A stretch of 64,000 bases of DNA from Zhengitettix transpicula (lineage: Eukaryota > Arthropoda > Insecta > Orthoptera > Tetrigidae). This document shows, piece by piece, positions 1 through 10,698 of the stretch; the first letter of the stretch is position 1; every line of letters starts with the position of its first letter. A program made the translations under genes and the position numbers. The stretch lies in assembly GCA_037074705.1 (NCBI GenBank), contig CM073595.1:28239501-28303500 (forward strand), in the 5' to 3' direction. The notes under the pieces were generated by a model. It was not told the DNA's origin and searched no databases. It worked only from the letters and a program-made list of their open reading frames with translations.

Positions 1-784
1 ATCTGATTAGTCCATCTGAACAAAATTTTAAAACTTCGTACTATCAATCAAACGCTGAAACTAGAGTTGGTCCTCTCTCTATGTCATAACGAATTTGCAG
101 ACAGAACTTAATCTTTATAATGCATCTGTTTATTCTCCAGGGTCCATTTATCTCTCGACGCTCGAAACTATTATTCCAGTAATTTTCTAAGGACGTGTTC
201 AAACGTTCCCGACCAAAATTCATGAAGGCATATTACTACATGAGGACATCGATAAGCAACGACGGATTTTTGAAACCACCCACGGAATCTGCTTCGCACC
301 GCAAGATTCTTGTCCCGTCAGGCATCGATCCCTGGACCTTACCTTTTATTCTGAATGACAGGCTGCGTGAGGGTATCCACGTTGTGGTCTCTCCCCTTTA
401 ATAGCATAGGAAGAGATTGGAAATGGCGTATCCAGGGGGTGACTAGGGCCCCCGGGCTGTAGTGTAAGGTTCTTACCCGGCATTCGCCTAAATGTGATTC
501 AGGAAAAACCTCAGAGAAACTGACGTATATTTTGTTTGCCGGTTTGCTCGTAGGGACAGAGCAATCAAATAATGGCCACGTTCTACTTAGTTACACTTAG
601 GTACCATCCAGATTAAATTAAATATTTTGTCATCTCCTGAATGATGATGCAAAGCAGGTGCTCTTTTTTAATTCGGGTAAATTTAGTAGTAGTTATGGGA
701 GAGAAAAATTCTCCAACACTCCAGGTAGGTGTTCAGACGGTAAATAAACTGGGCCTCATAACACATTTATTTAGCTGGTAGCTT
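1..784. other. Intergenic, no gene recognised
   Basis: No open frame here looks like a known protein. The longest (195-401, +) has no recognisable motif. The stretch around 290-540 is locally GC-richer than its surroundings and may be old repeat, but I cannot assign it to a family. Confidence 0.5.
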
Positions 785-1056
785 AAGAAATACACCTTCG
801 GGCTTTGACAAAAAAAAATTTTGGAGGATAGGATTTGTCTAGGATCAATTCTATCACCCCGTCGTTTCCCTGGTCTTGATTCGCGCAAGAAACATTGTCG
901 AAGGTGCAATTGACCACACAGTTTCAAGTCCGCCCCTGTATTTATGTGTATATGCAGGGTGTTTCAGAATTTCTGTTACAAACTTGTAGGCGTTGCAGAC
1001 AGGGCTTCGTAGCTACGTTTTCATGACGAACTTATGTCTGGAAATATACCATTTGG
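785..1056 (+). repeat. Direct repeat, copy A, beside Penelope-like remnant
   Basis: About 270 bases that recur in the same orientation at 2190-2466. Shared landmarks include AGGATAGGATTTGTCTAGGA, CAGTTTCAAGTCCGCCCCTG and CAGGGTGTTTCAGAATTTCT. The copies differ by small indels and scattered substitutions, so the duplication is not recent. Between them lies DNA with Penelope-like coding traces. They could be the terminal repeats of that element or two insertions of an unrelated dispersed repeat. Confidence 0.75.
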
Positions 1057-1679
1057 ATGAAAAAAAAAGTTTGAAGATCGAATCAATTTCAAATCTGCCG
1101 TTTAACGGTACGCAAACAAAATGAGCTGAAGATGACTGCTAATGTCGTCTGTTTTGTGTTCACAATCAGTTCTGCTGAGTCGGCGTTCACATCAGTTGTC
1201 ATTCAATCATTGAGCCGTACACGATAGGGACAGCTATAATTTTGAGTTTATAATCCTTCTACTTTGTGCTCGTAAGTGATCTTTTCGCTAATGCTTATCC
1301 GTGCTTTTTTCCCGTGTAATCTAATTTTAAAATAGAACAGGGCTTTCCACCTGCCATAATTTCCCACTCGAAATCATCTATTTCATTTTTTTCACCGACC
1401 ATTTTCCAACGTAAATTATTTTTCAGGTTTTATAATCATATTTTACTCTCGAATTTCTGACGAACCAGAGTTTTATAAGCTAACTATCTTGTTCTGCCCT
1501 GCAACAGATTGTTATTCAACTCTTTTCCTCATGAACAATTCACTAGCAATTACTCTCAATTTGACTTTAAATGATAACATTTACATAATTACTTGGAGCA
1601 CTTTTTCTCGTCTATATATTTTGTCTATCCAAATTTCACAACGTAATTTCTTTGTCTTGTATTATTTTCTCTTTTTCAG

Positions 1680-2140
1680 GAATAGTCCTTAATTACATGT
1701 CTAAATATCCCTTGTCCCATGAGAAAGCTATGGTAGAAAAGACAGTCAAATTGTTTCATCAGTGGTATCATAAAGATAATCATGACAAAGTTGTTAATAT
1801 TCTTCTATTAAATTTTATTTTCATATTTATCAACATTATATTGATTAAAATTAAGTACGAAATTAACAATTCACTAGTAAAAAAGCCTAATAATAAATTA
1901 ATTTTTATAGTTCTGCCTTTTTTGTAAAAATTCAATATAAACTTATGGACTTGCTTGATAATTATGGTGCTCGTGTTATTTTTAAATATTCCAATATTCA
2001 AAAGTATTTAGAATAAAATTAACATTTTAGATAAATATAATGATATTCACAAAATTAATCATTTAGATAGCAACCCGTGTTATATCGGACAAACGAAACG
2101 CACTTTTATTACTCGAATCGATCAACATAATAACAATTTG
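1680..2140 (+). mobile_element. Penelope-like element fragment (C-terminal pol, GIY-YIG)
   Basis: The plus-strand frames carry decayed pieces typical of the C-terminal end of Penelope-like (PLE) polyproteins. At 1690-1790 there is a segment reading YMSKYPLSHEKAMVEKT, resembling the HP..HK block. Near 1905-2010 there is a hydrophobic LPFL...KI stretch followed by VIFKYSN. At 2072-2140 the sequence reads NPCYIGQTKRTFITR, the YIGQT...R core of the GIY-YIG endonuclease that is characteristic of PLEs. Stops and frameshifts separate the pieces, and the tyrosine-containing start of the GIY motif is not seen. The reverse transcriptase palm is absent. This is a dead remnant; family assignment is by motif only. 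Confidence 0.6.
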
Positions 2141-2189
2141 AAATTTAACGTTCAAAATTATTGAATTTAAATAACCATAATTTATCTTA

Positions 2190-2466
2190 AGAAATTCACC
2201 TTCGGGCTTTGGCAGAAATTTTTTTGCAGGATAGGATTTGTCTAGGATCAATTCTATCACCCCATCGATGGAAAAAAAAAAGTTTCCTGGTTTTGATTCG
2301 CGCAAAAAACATTGTCGAAGGTGCAATGGACCACACAGTTTCAAGTCCGCCCCTGTATTTATGCAGGGTGTTTCAGAATTTCTGTTACAGACTTGTAGGC
2401 GTTGTAGACAGGGCTTCGTAGCTACGTTTTCATGAGGAACTTATGTCTGGAAATATACCATTTGAT
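2190..2466 (+). repeat. Direct repeat, copy B
   Basis: Second copy of the 785-1056 repeat, in the same orientation, about 1.4 kb downstream. It lacks a short TGTATA stretch that copy A has before GCAGGGTGTTTC, and has a longer A-run near 2270. It ends at the same point as copy A, after AAATATACCATTTG. Confidence 0.75.
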
Positions 2467-3378
2467 TGGCAGAACTAAATTTGAGATAAATGTAAACATC
2501 ATCAAAGACTAATGAGCTAAATGTTGCACATTAGATCCAACAATTCGGCTATTAAATTTAAAAATGAAACTGATAATTTACGAATTACATAAAATAGCCA
2601 AAAGACAGACAAAATGAAGTGATTAAGGTTATTTTATCTAATTAGTATATTTTTAACACAGCCGTATTATATTGTAACTTTAAACGTTTAAACAGAATTT
2701 ATGATTCCTTGTTATTGTAAATTATTTTTATTATTTATTGTTAACATTTGCTTTCCATTGTTAATTTTAAATATCAACAATACGCTATACAACAATGTGT
2801 ATATAACGGCAATTTTTGTTGCAATGTGTGTGTAAAGCGAAAGAGTTCACAAATTTCCTCCTGCAAATTTTTAATCAAGAAATAAATTGTAAGTAATTTT
2901 AGAAAAATTTTCACGTAATTGTATTATGAATATTACGTTTATAAAATCTTATTTTTTAATATGTTTAGATATTTAGATTTGTAAAATAATTTTCTGTAAG
3001 CATCTGAAGAGTTTCCAAAAAGAAACGATACGTCATGCTAATTTTTATTGTTTTTATCTGATTAAAATATATTTCTGAATAATTTGGCACTTATATAATT
3101 CAATGAAATTAGTTAAATATAAGTGTTTTCTCTTTTTGTTATTTGTATTCATTTTCTTTGCGTTAACCAAAGTCTTTAGTCTTTTCCAATTCCAATCTTC
3201 CGAAACGATTTGAATCTTTCTGCAAAGTATGCGTTCCTCAGCAAAAATACTAATTTTAGAATCGTTGTTTAAAGGGCAGATCGTTAATATTAATTAGGAT
3301 AAAAATGGACTGATAAGGAGCGATCGGACTTTGTTGTTAAGCCACGTCGAGAGTGAAATTTGTTATATTTTTAGCAGC
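2467..3378 (+). other. Upstream region of the transporter gene
   Basis: AT-rich and without coding potential until about 3300, where composition changes. Immediately before the ATG at 3379 lies TTGTTATATTTTTAG followed by CAGC, which looks like a pyrimidine-rich splice acceptor. The first coding exon may therefore be preceded by an intron and an untranslated exon further upstream. No core promoter could be fixed by eye. Confidence 0.4.
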
Positions 3379-6300
3379 ATGGCGACGGCGGAGGCGGAGC
3401 GGCGCGGTGAGGCGGAGGGCGAGGCTGACGCCGACGGTGGCGGCGACGCGGAGGAGGTGGAGGCCACGTACGCAATGGTGCCTCCCGACGGCGGCTGGGG
3501 CTGGGTCGTCATGGCGGCTGGCTTTTGTTGCAACCTCGTCGTGGACGGTATCATATCCTCCTTCGGCATGTTCCTGGGTGACATCGCCCACGACCTCCAC
3601 GTGTCCAAGGCGCAGGTTGCCATCGTTGGTTCCTTGCTCTCCGGATTCTACCTCATCGCAGGTACAAAGAAAGTACTTCCCCAATAATAAACGCGAACAA
3701 ATGTGAAAATAAAATGAGTAATAGAAATAAAACCGAAGAGACAAAAATGATCAAACAAACATAATCAAAACATCTGTCCTGGTTATTTAAGTGGAAGAAG
3801 TTGCGGTTTTGCTTCTCCGAAATGAAGGTGGATACAATAAAAATAGAATATTAATGTCTAGTAACATTTGGGTTATCATTTCTCTTGCCATTACATTTAT
3901 ACATTAAAAATTATTTGTGTTCTCCTTTTTTCAACATTTCAGGTCCATTTGTGTCTGCACTGGCCAACAGATATGGGTTTCGTCTAGTTGCGATCATGGG
4001 CAGTATTCTAGGCTGTGTGGCATTTGTAATCAGCTACTTTGCAACAAGTGTCATCTTTCTGTGCATTGTTTATGGATTTATTGGAGGTAAATTCTCACAG
4101 AAAGTATTCAGTAATAATAATATATAATTCAGTAACTGAAATCTTGCTTATTGATTTACAATCCTTATCTTTTAATAAATATCAGGGATAAATTATAGAG
4201 TTAGCTAAAAACTTTGATCATCTTGTATTATTGTATAAATTAATATAAAATAATGAAACTTCTTCATAAACTTTTGAATGTATATTTTAGGGATAGGTTT
4301 TGGTTTGGTATACGTTCCTGCTGTGATAGCTGTTGGTTTCTACTTTGAACGCTGGAGAGCTTTAGCTACCGGAATTGCTGTTTGTGGTTCTGGGATAGGA
4401 ACAATGGTCATAGCACCTCTCTCGTCCACACTTATCTCTTCATATGGATGGCGAGGAGCTTTATTGATTCAAGCAGGTAATGTTAATGAACGATCACTTT
4501 CACTTGATAAATGATTATTATTTTTGATTCCACTCACAGACAGAATGTTTAGGAATTTATAAAAGAGAGATATTCATTCATCTAAGCTCAGCTGTTTTAA
4601 ATTCTCTACCACAAAAAAAAAGCTGTGAAGATTTTTAAAATATGTATACCAAGATTATAGTTCCTCGAATTATGATCATCACAGTTCAGTGGATGGTAAA
4701 GTAGTGTGGCCAAACAACGGGAGTATTGTCCTCATGTACATACATTTATGGCACAGTCATAAACTTATCGTAAACATATTGAAGGTACATTAAACATATG
4801 AAACTATTGTTTTAAAATCTTGTAAATCATCAGCTATACAATGTACCGAGATTCACAAGTTTCAATTTTCAGGGTTTGTGTTAAACTGTGCTGTGTTCGG
4901 TTCTCTCTTCCGTCCATTGAAACCTATTAGAGTACAGGCTCCACCGAACTCAACAAAAGAGCCCGCAGAGTTACCGCTTTTACTTCGAATTAAACTAGCC
5001 CGTGATATGAATGCATCTGCAACTAGCCTTGGTGGAAACAACAACATGAGAGCTTCTGCTGCATCTCTCAACCAGAAACGGCATAGTGCCGTGTCACACG
5101 ATGATGAAAAGCCACGTCGTACACGTACTACTTCAGAATGTAGTAGTCGAAGCACACAGCAACCAGCTGCTTTTCGGCCATTATACAGAGATGATGCCTT
5201 TTTTGGAGCAAGTCTTACACGGCTTTCACAGTATACGTCCCAGGTATAGTTCAGAAAATATCAAAAATATATTTCAGAATCTTCCAAACAAGTACAATGT
5301 TTAACTAAATGCTTAAACTGCTGTGCATATGTGCCTGTTTGTAGGAATTTTAATTGAGATAAATTACAATATATAGTTACATGATGGAACCTAAGTAAAT
5401 ATGTAATTTTGGAGTTAATTTTGAACAATGCTTATAATAAACTAACAGTTTACAAGATTAAGTTACCTCTTACTCAGTTCTAAATTTGATTAAACTTCAT
5501 ATTGAAGCAAGAAAACTTCATATTAAATGGTACGTTGTAACAATGTATGTGAATATGAAAATTCATCTGAAAGATGTTAAAAGAAAATGTGTATAATTTG
5601 AACAGATACTTAATCTTTTCACAAATATGCAAAATAATTAACTTTAACATTTTTTATTAAAAGTAAATATACACATAATATATGAATATGTAATTGAAAA
5701 TGTCAACTTTTATTATTTGAATATGTTTGGTAATAACTTCATAAAACTAAAATATAATTTGTATTTATGTACAGGCTAATTCAGTGGGATATCATGTATC
5801 AGTCAGTCATCTACCAACCAAACAAGATATTGAGGAAGAACGTGAATGCAGACTGTGCCCAGTTGCAGTACAACGAACATTAGGTTCTATGCTTGATGTG
5901 TCACTTCTAAGAAGCCCTTCTTTTATGCTTCTGTCAATTTCAGGTTTCTTGACAATGATGGGGTTCTATGTGCCATTTATTTATATACGAGGTAATTTTC
6001 AATTGGTAAATTGTAAATTCTATGTCCTAAATGTAGCTTATTTTATTGATTTGAGTATATGATCTGTATCATACCTTGAACTTAATTTGATAAAGCCATA
6101 TAAATAATGAAAAACATTATAGAACATTGTAATCATAATTCATTCTACAAATTTTATTGTTAATTTATTTTAATTACAGACAGGGCAATAATGAATGGTA
6201 TGGATGAGTCACTTGCCATATGGTTGGTATCAACAATTGGTATTACAAATACCATTGGTAGGATTGGTTGTGGTATAATAGGAAGTTTCCAAGGTAGTAA

Positions 6301-6630
6301 CCCTCTCATCATTAATAATATTGCTCTCACAATTGGTGGTATAGCAACAATATTCAGTGGACTGTCAACAGCTGATAGCTATTTGTTTGCTTATTCAGCC
6401 GTCTTCGGACTTTCAACAGGTAACATTGTTATAAATAGATAATCTATTTTTATTGTTCATTTTACCTCCTTATATTGCTAGTTTTAAAGTAATAAAATAA
6501 ATCAACATACAATTGAATTATTTACTTGAATTATATAACATTAGAATTAATGCAAATTCTACCCTCTATGTTGATTTCACGGCACATTCTTAACTGATTT
6601 TCAATAATATACTGGATGAAGGAAGGTGTT

Positions 6631-6662
<32 letters not shown>

Positions 6663-7802
6663 AATATTCAGGTTGACTGTAAATAAAATAATAAAACTGT
6701 TTGTAAACTGTTATTTATTTATTGTAAAACTATAATTAAATTTATATCTTAAAAATTATCTAGCTATTTATTTGGAGAAGCCTTTAATTGGCATATTTTA
6801 CAGAAACAAGAACCCACAACCTGTCTCATAGATAAATCCTTTACAAGTCAATGTATTATGATGTATGTAAATGTTGCTGAATTACAAATTTCTATTTTAG
6901 CTTGTTTTGCTTCACTTCGGTCTTTGATTATTGTGGATCTATTGGGATTGGAAAGACTTACGAATGCTTTCGGTCTCACCCTCTTATTTCAAGGAGTAGC
7001 TGCTGCAATTGGATCTCCTATTGCAGGTACGTTAATATTTTATTTATCAATATATATGTCAAATTTTATCAATGTGTTGAGTTACAAAAACTTCATACTT
7101 GCTTCAAACTGTTCGTGCAAATAAACAAAAACTTGATTACTCAGATAACAAGTATTAAAGTGTCATAAATTATACATACATAAAACAAAATTGTTTTAAT
7201 TTATGAACACATTTAGCTCTAAGTTATCACTAGACTGAAGTTATACTTTCATTTATATTATCCTTATTAAGAAAAGCTTCTCCGTAGGTAGCAATGTTTC
7301 AATGACTTTCTCCGCCATCATCTTCAGGCTGTGTCAATGCCACTATGTGGATTTGTATTTCTTGGTTATGCCATGTAACCCCAGTGACATGGCTTGATTC
7401 ATTGAAAGTAGCTGCCTACAGAGATGACCCAGAACAAAACCTCTGAAGCTTCATTAATTCTATTCATCAGTCAAGCCTTTTATCTTTAATTATCCATATT
7501 GTTCACATTTCAGAGCTAATCATTTTTATAGGTGTCTTTATTTTATGTAGTAATAACATGATTCTAACTGTGGCTGTTATTATTGGTTGTGTACTGTAAA
7601 TGTTAATTTTCTTTTAACAAAATTCACATGTTTATTATTAACAGGAGCATTTATGGAAGCAACAGGAAGTTATGATGCTTCTTTTTATCTGTCCGGAGGA
7701 CTAATTTTGGCATCAGCAGTAATATTGTATCCACTTGGAAAAATAAATAAAATGGAAAAATCAAAGCAGAAGAAAGAAGGCAGAACAGCCAGTGTGATTT
7801 GA
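3379..7802 (+). CDS. Monocarboxylate transporter, SLC16 family (8 coding exons)
   Basis: Coding exons: 3379-3661, 3943-4086, 4291-4476, 4873-5243, 5775-5991, 6180-6419, 6901-7026, 7645-7802. All have GT-AG borders, phases agree throughout, and they give 574 residues. A major-facilitator plasma-membrane carrier; the family moves lactate, pyruvate, ketone bodies or other solutes, often with protons. Visible family marks: PPDGGWGWVV at residues 35-44 entering helix 1, YFERWRALATG at 160-170 in helix 5, and DRAIMNG...IGRIGCG around helix 8. A long Ser/Thr-rich hydrophilic loop (about residues 225-375, mostly exon 4) separates the two six-helix halves. The start was chosen at ATG 3379, in GCAGCATGG context, because the upstream in-frame ATG at 3331 lies before a likely splice acceptor. 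The N-terminus is acidic and GC-rich. Closest in style to the MCT9/12/14-like insect proteins; the substrate cannot be told. Confidence 0.93.
6629..6661. repeat. GT/GC microsatellite in transporter intron 6
   Basis: A run of about 13 GT units followed by a few GC units, then unique AT-rich intron sequence. Confidence 0.85.
7276..7425. repeat. Short fold-back repeat in transporter intron 7
   Basis: The left arm contains TCTCCGTAGGTAGCAATG followed by TTTCAATGA. The right arm (about 7398-7425) is its imperfect inverse, TCATTGAAAGTAGCTGCCTAC. The left part also carries CATCATCTTCAGG, which on the minus strand reads CCTGAAGATGATG, a signature common near the ends of Penelope-like elements. I read this as a non-coding end fragment of such an element. 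Confidence 0.5.
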
Positions 7803-9158
7803 TTAGTTTTTCTTCTAGGCTTTAAAAATGAATAGAACAGTGATAAACTGAAATAAAATTATTGTCTGTTAGAGAAAATGTTTATATAAAAGGGATACCT
7901 TCAGAGTGACCTTAAGTGACATTATTAAAACATCTCTTGTTATCACTCTAACTATTGAGGTATATTTATATTCACATCATACATATCATCCTTTCAAGTA
8001 CAACAGTGATTGTGCAACAGAAACTATTTGTTAAAAATATGTGCGTGTTTTAAATTAGTATAATAAATATAGAACGTGGTCCATGCATGTTTAGACATGT
8101 TGGTGCTTAAAAGTCATGTGTTCAGAATATAAGTTATCATGAACAGGGAAATAAATGAGTTATTATATAAATGGAAAGCTAAAGGCTTTTCCTGATTTTA
8201 CGTACATGGTTACCTAATAATATAAAACCCTCTATTAATACAATTAATCAAACTTATTGATTTTATCACATTTTATATCATATCAGTTTCTATAAATGTA
8301 ACAAATATTTCTTTATTGCAAGTATCATGTACCTAATGTATGGTCAATTTTCTTAACTACATTTAGAATAGCAATAGAAAACATTTGGCTGAAATATTAT
8401 ATAATATATTTCAAGGAGATAGAAATTCTATGCTAAACAAACAGTATATAATTGTTTTAATACTGAAGTCAGTTTATACTATTATGAAAAACTTTTCAAA
8501 TCTGGTGAGCTCAGATTTATTTGTTACAAAATACTGGATAATTACCTCTAAAATTTCCTTTTTGTGATAATGAAATATTTATTTAATTTATTCAGTTTCA
8601 AAAATTTTCAATTATTTACAAATCCAATTTATAATTTTAATAACACTAAAAATTATTCTTGTGTTCATATGTTTTAATTATATTAAAATTGATTTTTTAT
8701 AATCATTTTCAGATATTTTATACCAGAATGTCAACTATTTCTATATAAACAATTTAAAATTATTAAAAGTGAACAAACTAGTCACTAATTGACTGCCATT
8801 CTAGTTAGAAAAACTATTATTGTTGAATTACATAATAGATTATTATGATTGTCACCTTCCTGTATATTTCTAATATACTTCCAATATAGTAACAGTGCCT
8901 TATATGTTATTCCTAAATTTATATTACTGTATAAACTTGACTGATTAGTATATTTAAATGAAAATGTACAGTTATATTGTAGTTATTTTATATATAAAAA
9001 AATTAAAATTTTAAATTACTTTCAAATTGCAAGTACTTGTAATAAAAATAGAAATTGAAATAAATTTATATTTCCAACCCATGTTCCAATCATTTTTTCA
9101 GTTATTTTAAGCTACTGTATCATAAAAGAAAAATTCTAAATATAAACACTAAATCAAG
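7803..9158 (+). other. Transporter 3' UTR and intergenic AT-rich DNA
   Basis: No gene is seen. Several AATAAA hexamers follow the stop codon (for example near 7853, 8064 and 8150), any of which could end the transporter mRNA. The rest is AT-rich and without repeats that I recognise. Confidence 0.5.
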
Positions 9159-9308
9159 GAAGTTATTCAATTTTTTAGAGGTGTTAGCAAACTTCTTCAG
9201 GAGAAAGATATCATGTTCTCTGTGCTGGCTGGCTATGGAGACTATTGGAATATGTCACCTTTCTCCTGAACAAGGAAGCTAACAGCTCCAAAAATTTTAA
9301 GAACTTCA
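9159..9308. repeat. Fold-back repeat, arms about 48 bp
   Basis: The left arm (about 9159-9207) ends AACTTCTTCAGGAGAAAG. The right arm (about 9259-9308) begins CTTTCTCCTGAACAAGGAAG and is its inverse with several mismatches. The CTCCTGAAGAAG and GCTAACA motifs resemble the terminal repeats of Penelope-like elements. Non-coding. Confidence 0.55.
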
Positions 9309-9411
9309 CCTGATTGGTGACTCCGAGTTACAGTTTTAGGTAAGGCACCACGGCTCCCTCTTTCATTTCCATACAAATTATTTTAATCACTTCGACATGT
9401 CATATGTGTCC

Positions 9412-9560
9412 CATCCTGGCCAAATATTTTCAGTCTTTCCTTCTCCTTGCTTAACACATATTCTTTTCTATGAGCATATACTTTCACATAAAGTGTATTC
9501 CAACCTTTCTCCTATTTCTTTCTTTCCTCCGTATCCATGATCCCATGTGACTTCATCACC
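9412..9560 (+). mobile_element. Truncated, diverged copy of the tRNA-derived SINE
   Basis: Matches the 3' body of the SINE at 10085-10307 (minus strand) and the right arm of the fold-back at 37668-37807: AAATATTTTCAGTCTTTCCTTCT, then a match to CATATGCTTTTCTATG, then CTCCTATTTCTTTC. It lacks the tRNA-like head and is clearly more diverged than the other copies. Confidence 0.6.
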
Positions 9561-9579
9561 ATATTTAAGTTCCTTACAT

Positions 9580-9582
<3 letters not shown>

Positions 9583-9615
<33 letters not shown>

Positions 9616-9617
9616 AA
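9583..9617. repeat. TG/TA compound microsatellite
   Basis: About eight TG units followed by about ten TA units, then a short GA-rich run. Confidence 0.85.
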
Positions 9618-9669
9618 GAGAGAGGGATTGGTATGGTATAGAAAGGAAAGAGAGAGTTGCTGGCTTAAC

Positions 9670-9960
9670 TGAAATTGAAGCTCAGCATAGCCACTTGGAA
9701 CAAGGATGTTCTTCAAATCGGAGGCTCTCATTCCCCTTCTACAGGAAGGAGTGTTCCATTCCATGCACCAGCAGGCTGCGGATTGTCAAAGAAGGTCTGA
9801 ACTGCATGCCTGCGAGGCACAAACTGTGCCCAGCTGGCACACAGTTCAGACCTTTCCTGACGAAGGGGGGCTCAAGCCCTCAAAAACTTGAAATGTTTTT
9901 ACTCCTCAGCCCTACTAGACCAACTTTTGATATCAGGGTAAGTCAAATTCACTGTGTATC
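9670..9960 (+). mobile_element. Penelope-like terminal fragment (non-coding)
   Basis: A moderately GC-rich block in AT-rich surroundings. It holds the string TTTCCTGACGAAGGGGGGCT followed by CAAGCCCTCAAAAACTTGAAATG, the layout (CCTGA.GAAGG, then a short stem, then AAACTTGAAA) seen at the ends of Penelope-like elements. A GC-rich inverted stretch, GTCTGAACTGCATGCC...GGCACACAGTTCAGAC, lies just upstream. No coding part is present. Confidence 0.45.
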
Positions 9961-10021
9961 TTTCCTATACAAATGTGTTATTTAATTTGACCTCGTCACA
10001 TTTTCATTATTTGTCTATATA

Positions 10022-10345
10022 TGTATATACAATATTAGGAGAATCCATTAAGGAATTGAAACTAATTTGGTGACAAAGTCACATTCAAACTTGGATAGTG
10101 AGGAAGGATAGAAATAAATAGGAGGATTGCGCTTTATGTGAATTCATATGCTCAGGCGAAGAATTACGCACATAGAAAAGCATATGTTCAAAGCAGAGAG
10201 AAGGATGGAAGAAGAAGGAAAGAATGAAAATATTTGACCCAGGCGGGACTTGAACCCACGTATTCTGCTCGGTACACAGACACCTGAACCATCTCGGCCA
10301 CCGGGTCAAATTCCTGACCAGGCAAATATACAGTCTTATTGTGGA
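10022..10345 (-). mobile_element. tRNA-derived SINE, near full length
   Basis: Read on the minus strand, 10307-10236 is a 72-base tRNA-like head. The A box is TGGCCGAGATGG, the B box is GGGTTCAAGTCCC, the acceptor stem is GACCCGG/CTGGGTC, and the T stem is well paired. The anticodon stem is degraded, so this is not a working tRNA. A tRNA-unrelated body follows, ending in TTGGATAGTG..., then a tail with TTCCTTAATGGATTCTCCTAATATTG. The same tail motif recurs at 10422-10460. Other copies in the window are at 9412-9560 and 37457-37807. Pol III transcription and LINE-aided retroposition are inferred from the family type. Confidence 0.75.
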
Positions 10346-10698
10346 CAATTAGTAGTTTTAGTGGAGGAATGGATAGAGTAGAGGGAATGAAGTTTTAGGA
10401 GCTTCCAGTAAGGAATAAATACAATATTAGGAGAATCCATTAAGGAATTGGAACTAATTCGAAAATTGAGTTGTCTTACAACCAATAGTTCTCAGTAGTT
10501 TCAAATATGAAACAAGTACAAAGGAAAAAGAAATGGCTATTATCAACATTTGCATTGTATTCGTCATAATTAAACTTTGTGTTCCAAAGTTTCAAATAAT
10601 GGACACTTGCTAAAATGTCACTAAAATCATAAATCATCGCCAATTTATTAAAGTTCTTGTGACTAGAATGTTGCATTACAATCGTATATCATTCCCGT

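Noticed and set aside
1489..1927. Plus-strand frames rich in Phe, Leu and Ile, looking like membrane protein
   Set aside because: Low-complexity AT-rich translation; the only recognisable part is the Penelope-like fragment.
3337..3744. 135-codon minus-strand frame over the first transporter exon
   Set aside because: Antisense shadow of a GC-rich exon; the plus-strand frame has the family motifs and matching splice phases.
10236..10307. A tRNA gene (acceptor and T stems pair, A and B boxes present)
   Set aside because: The anticodon stem is degraded and the same unit plus tail recurs in the window, so it is the head of a SINE.
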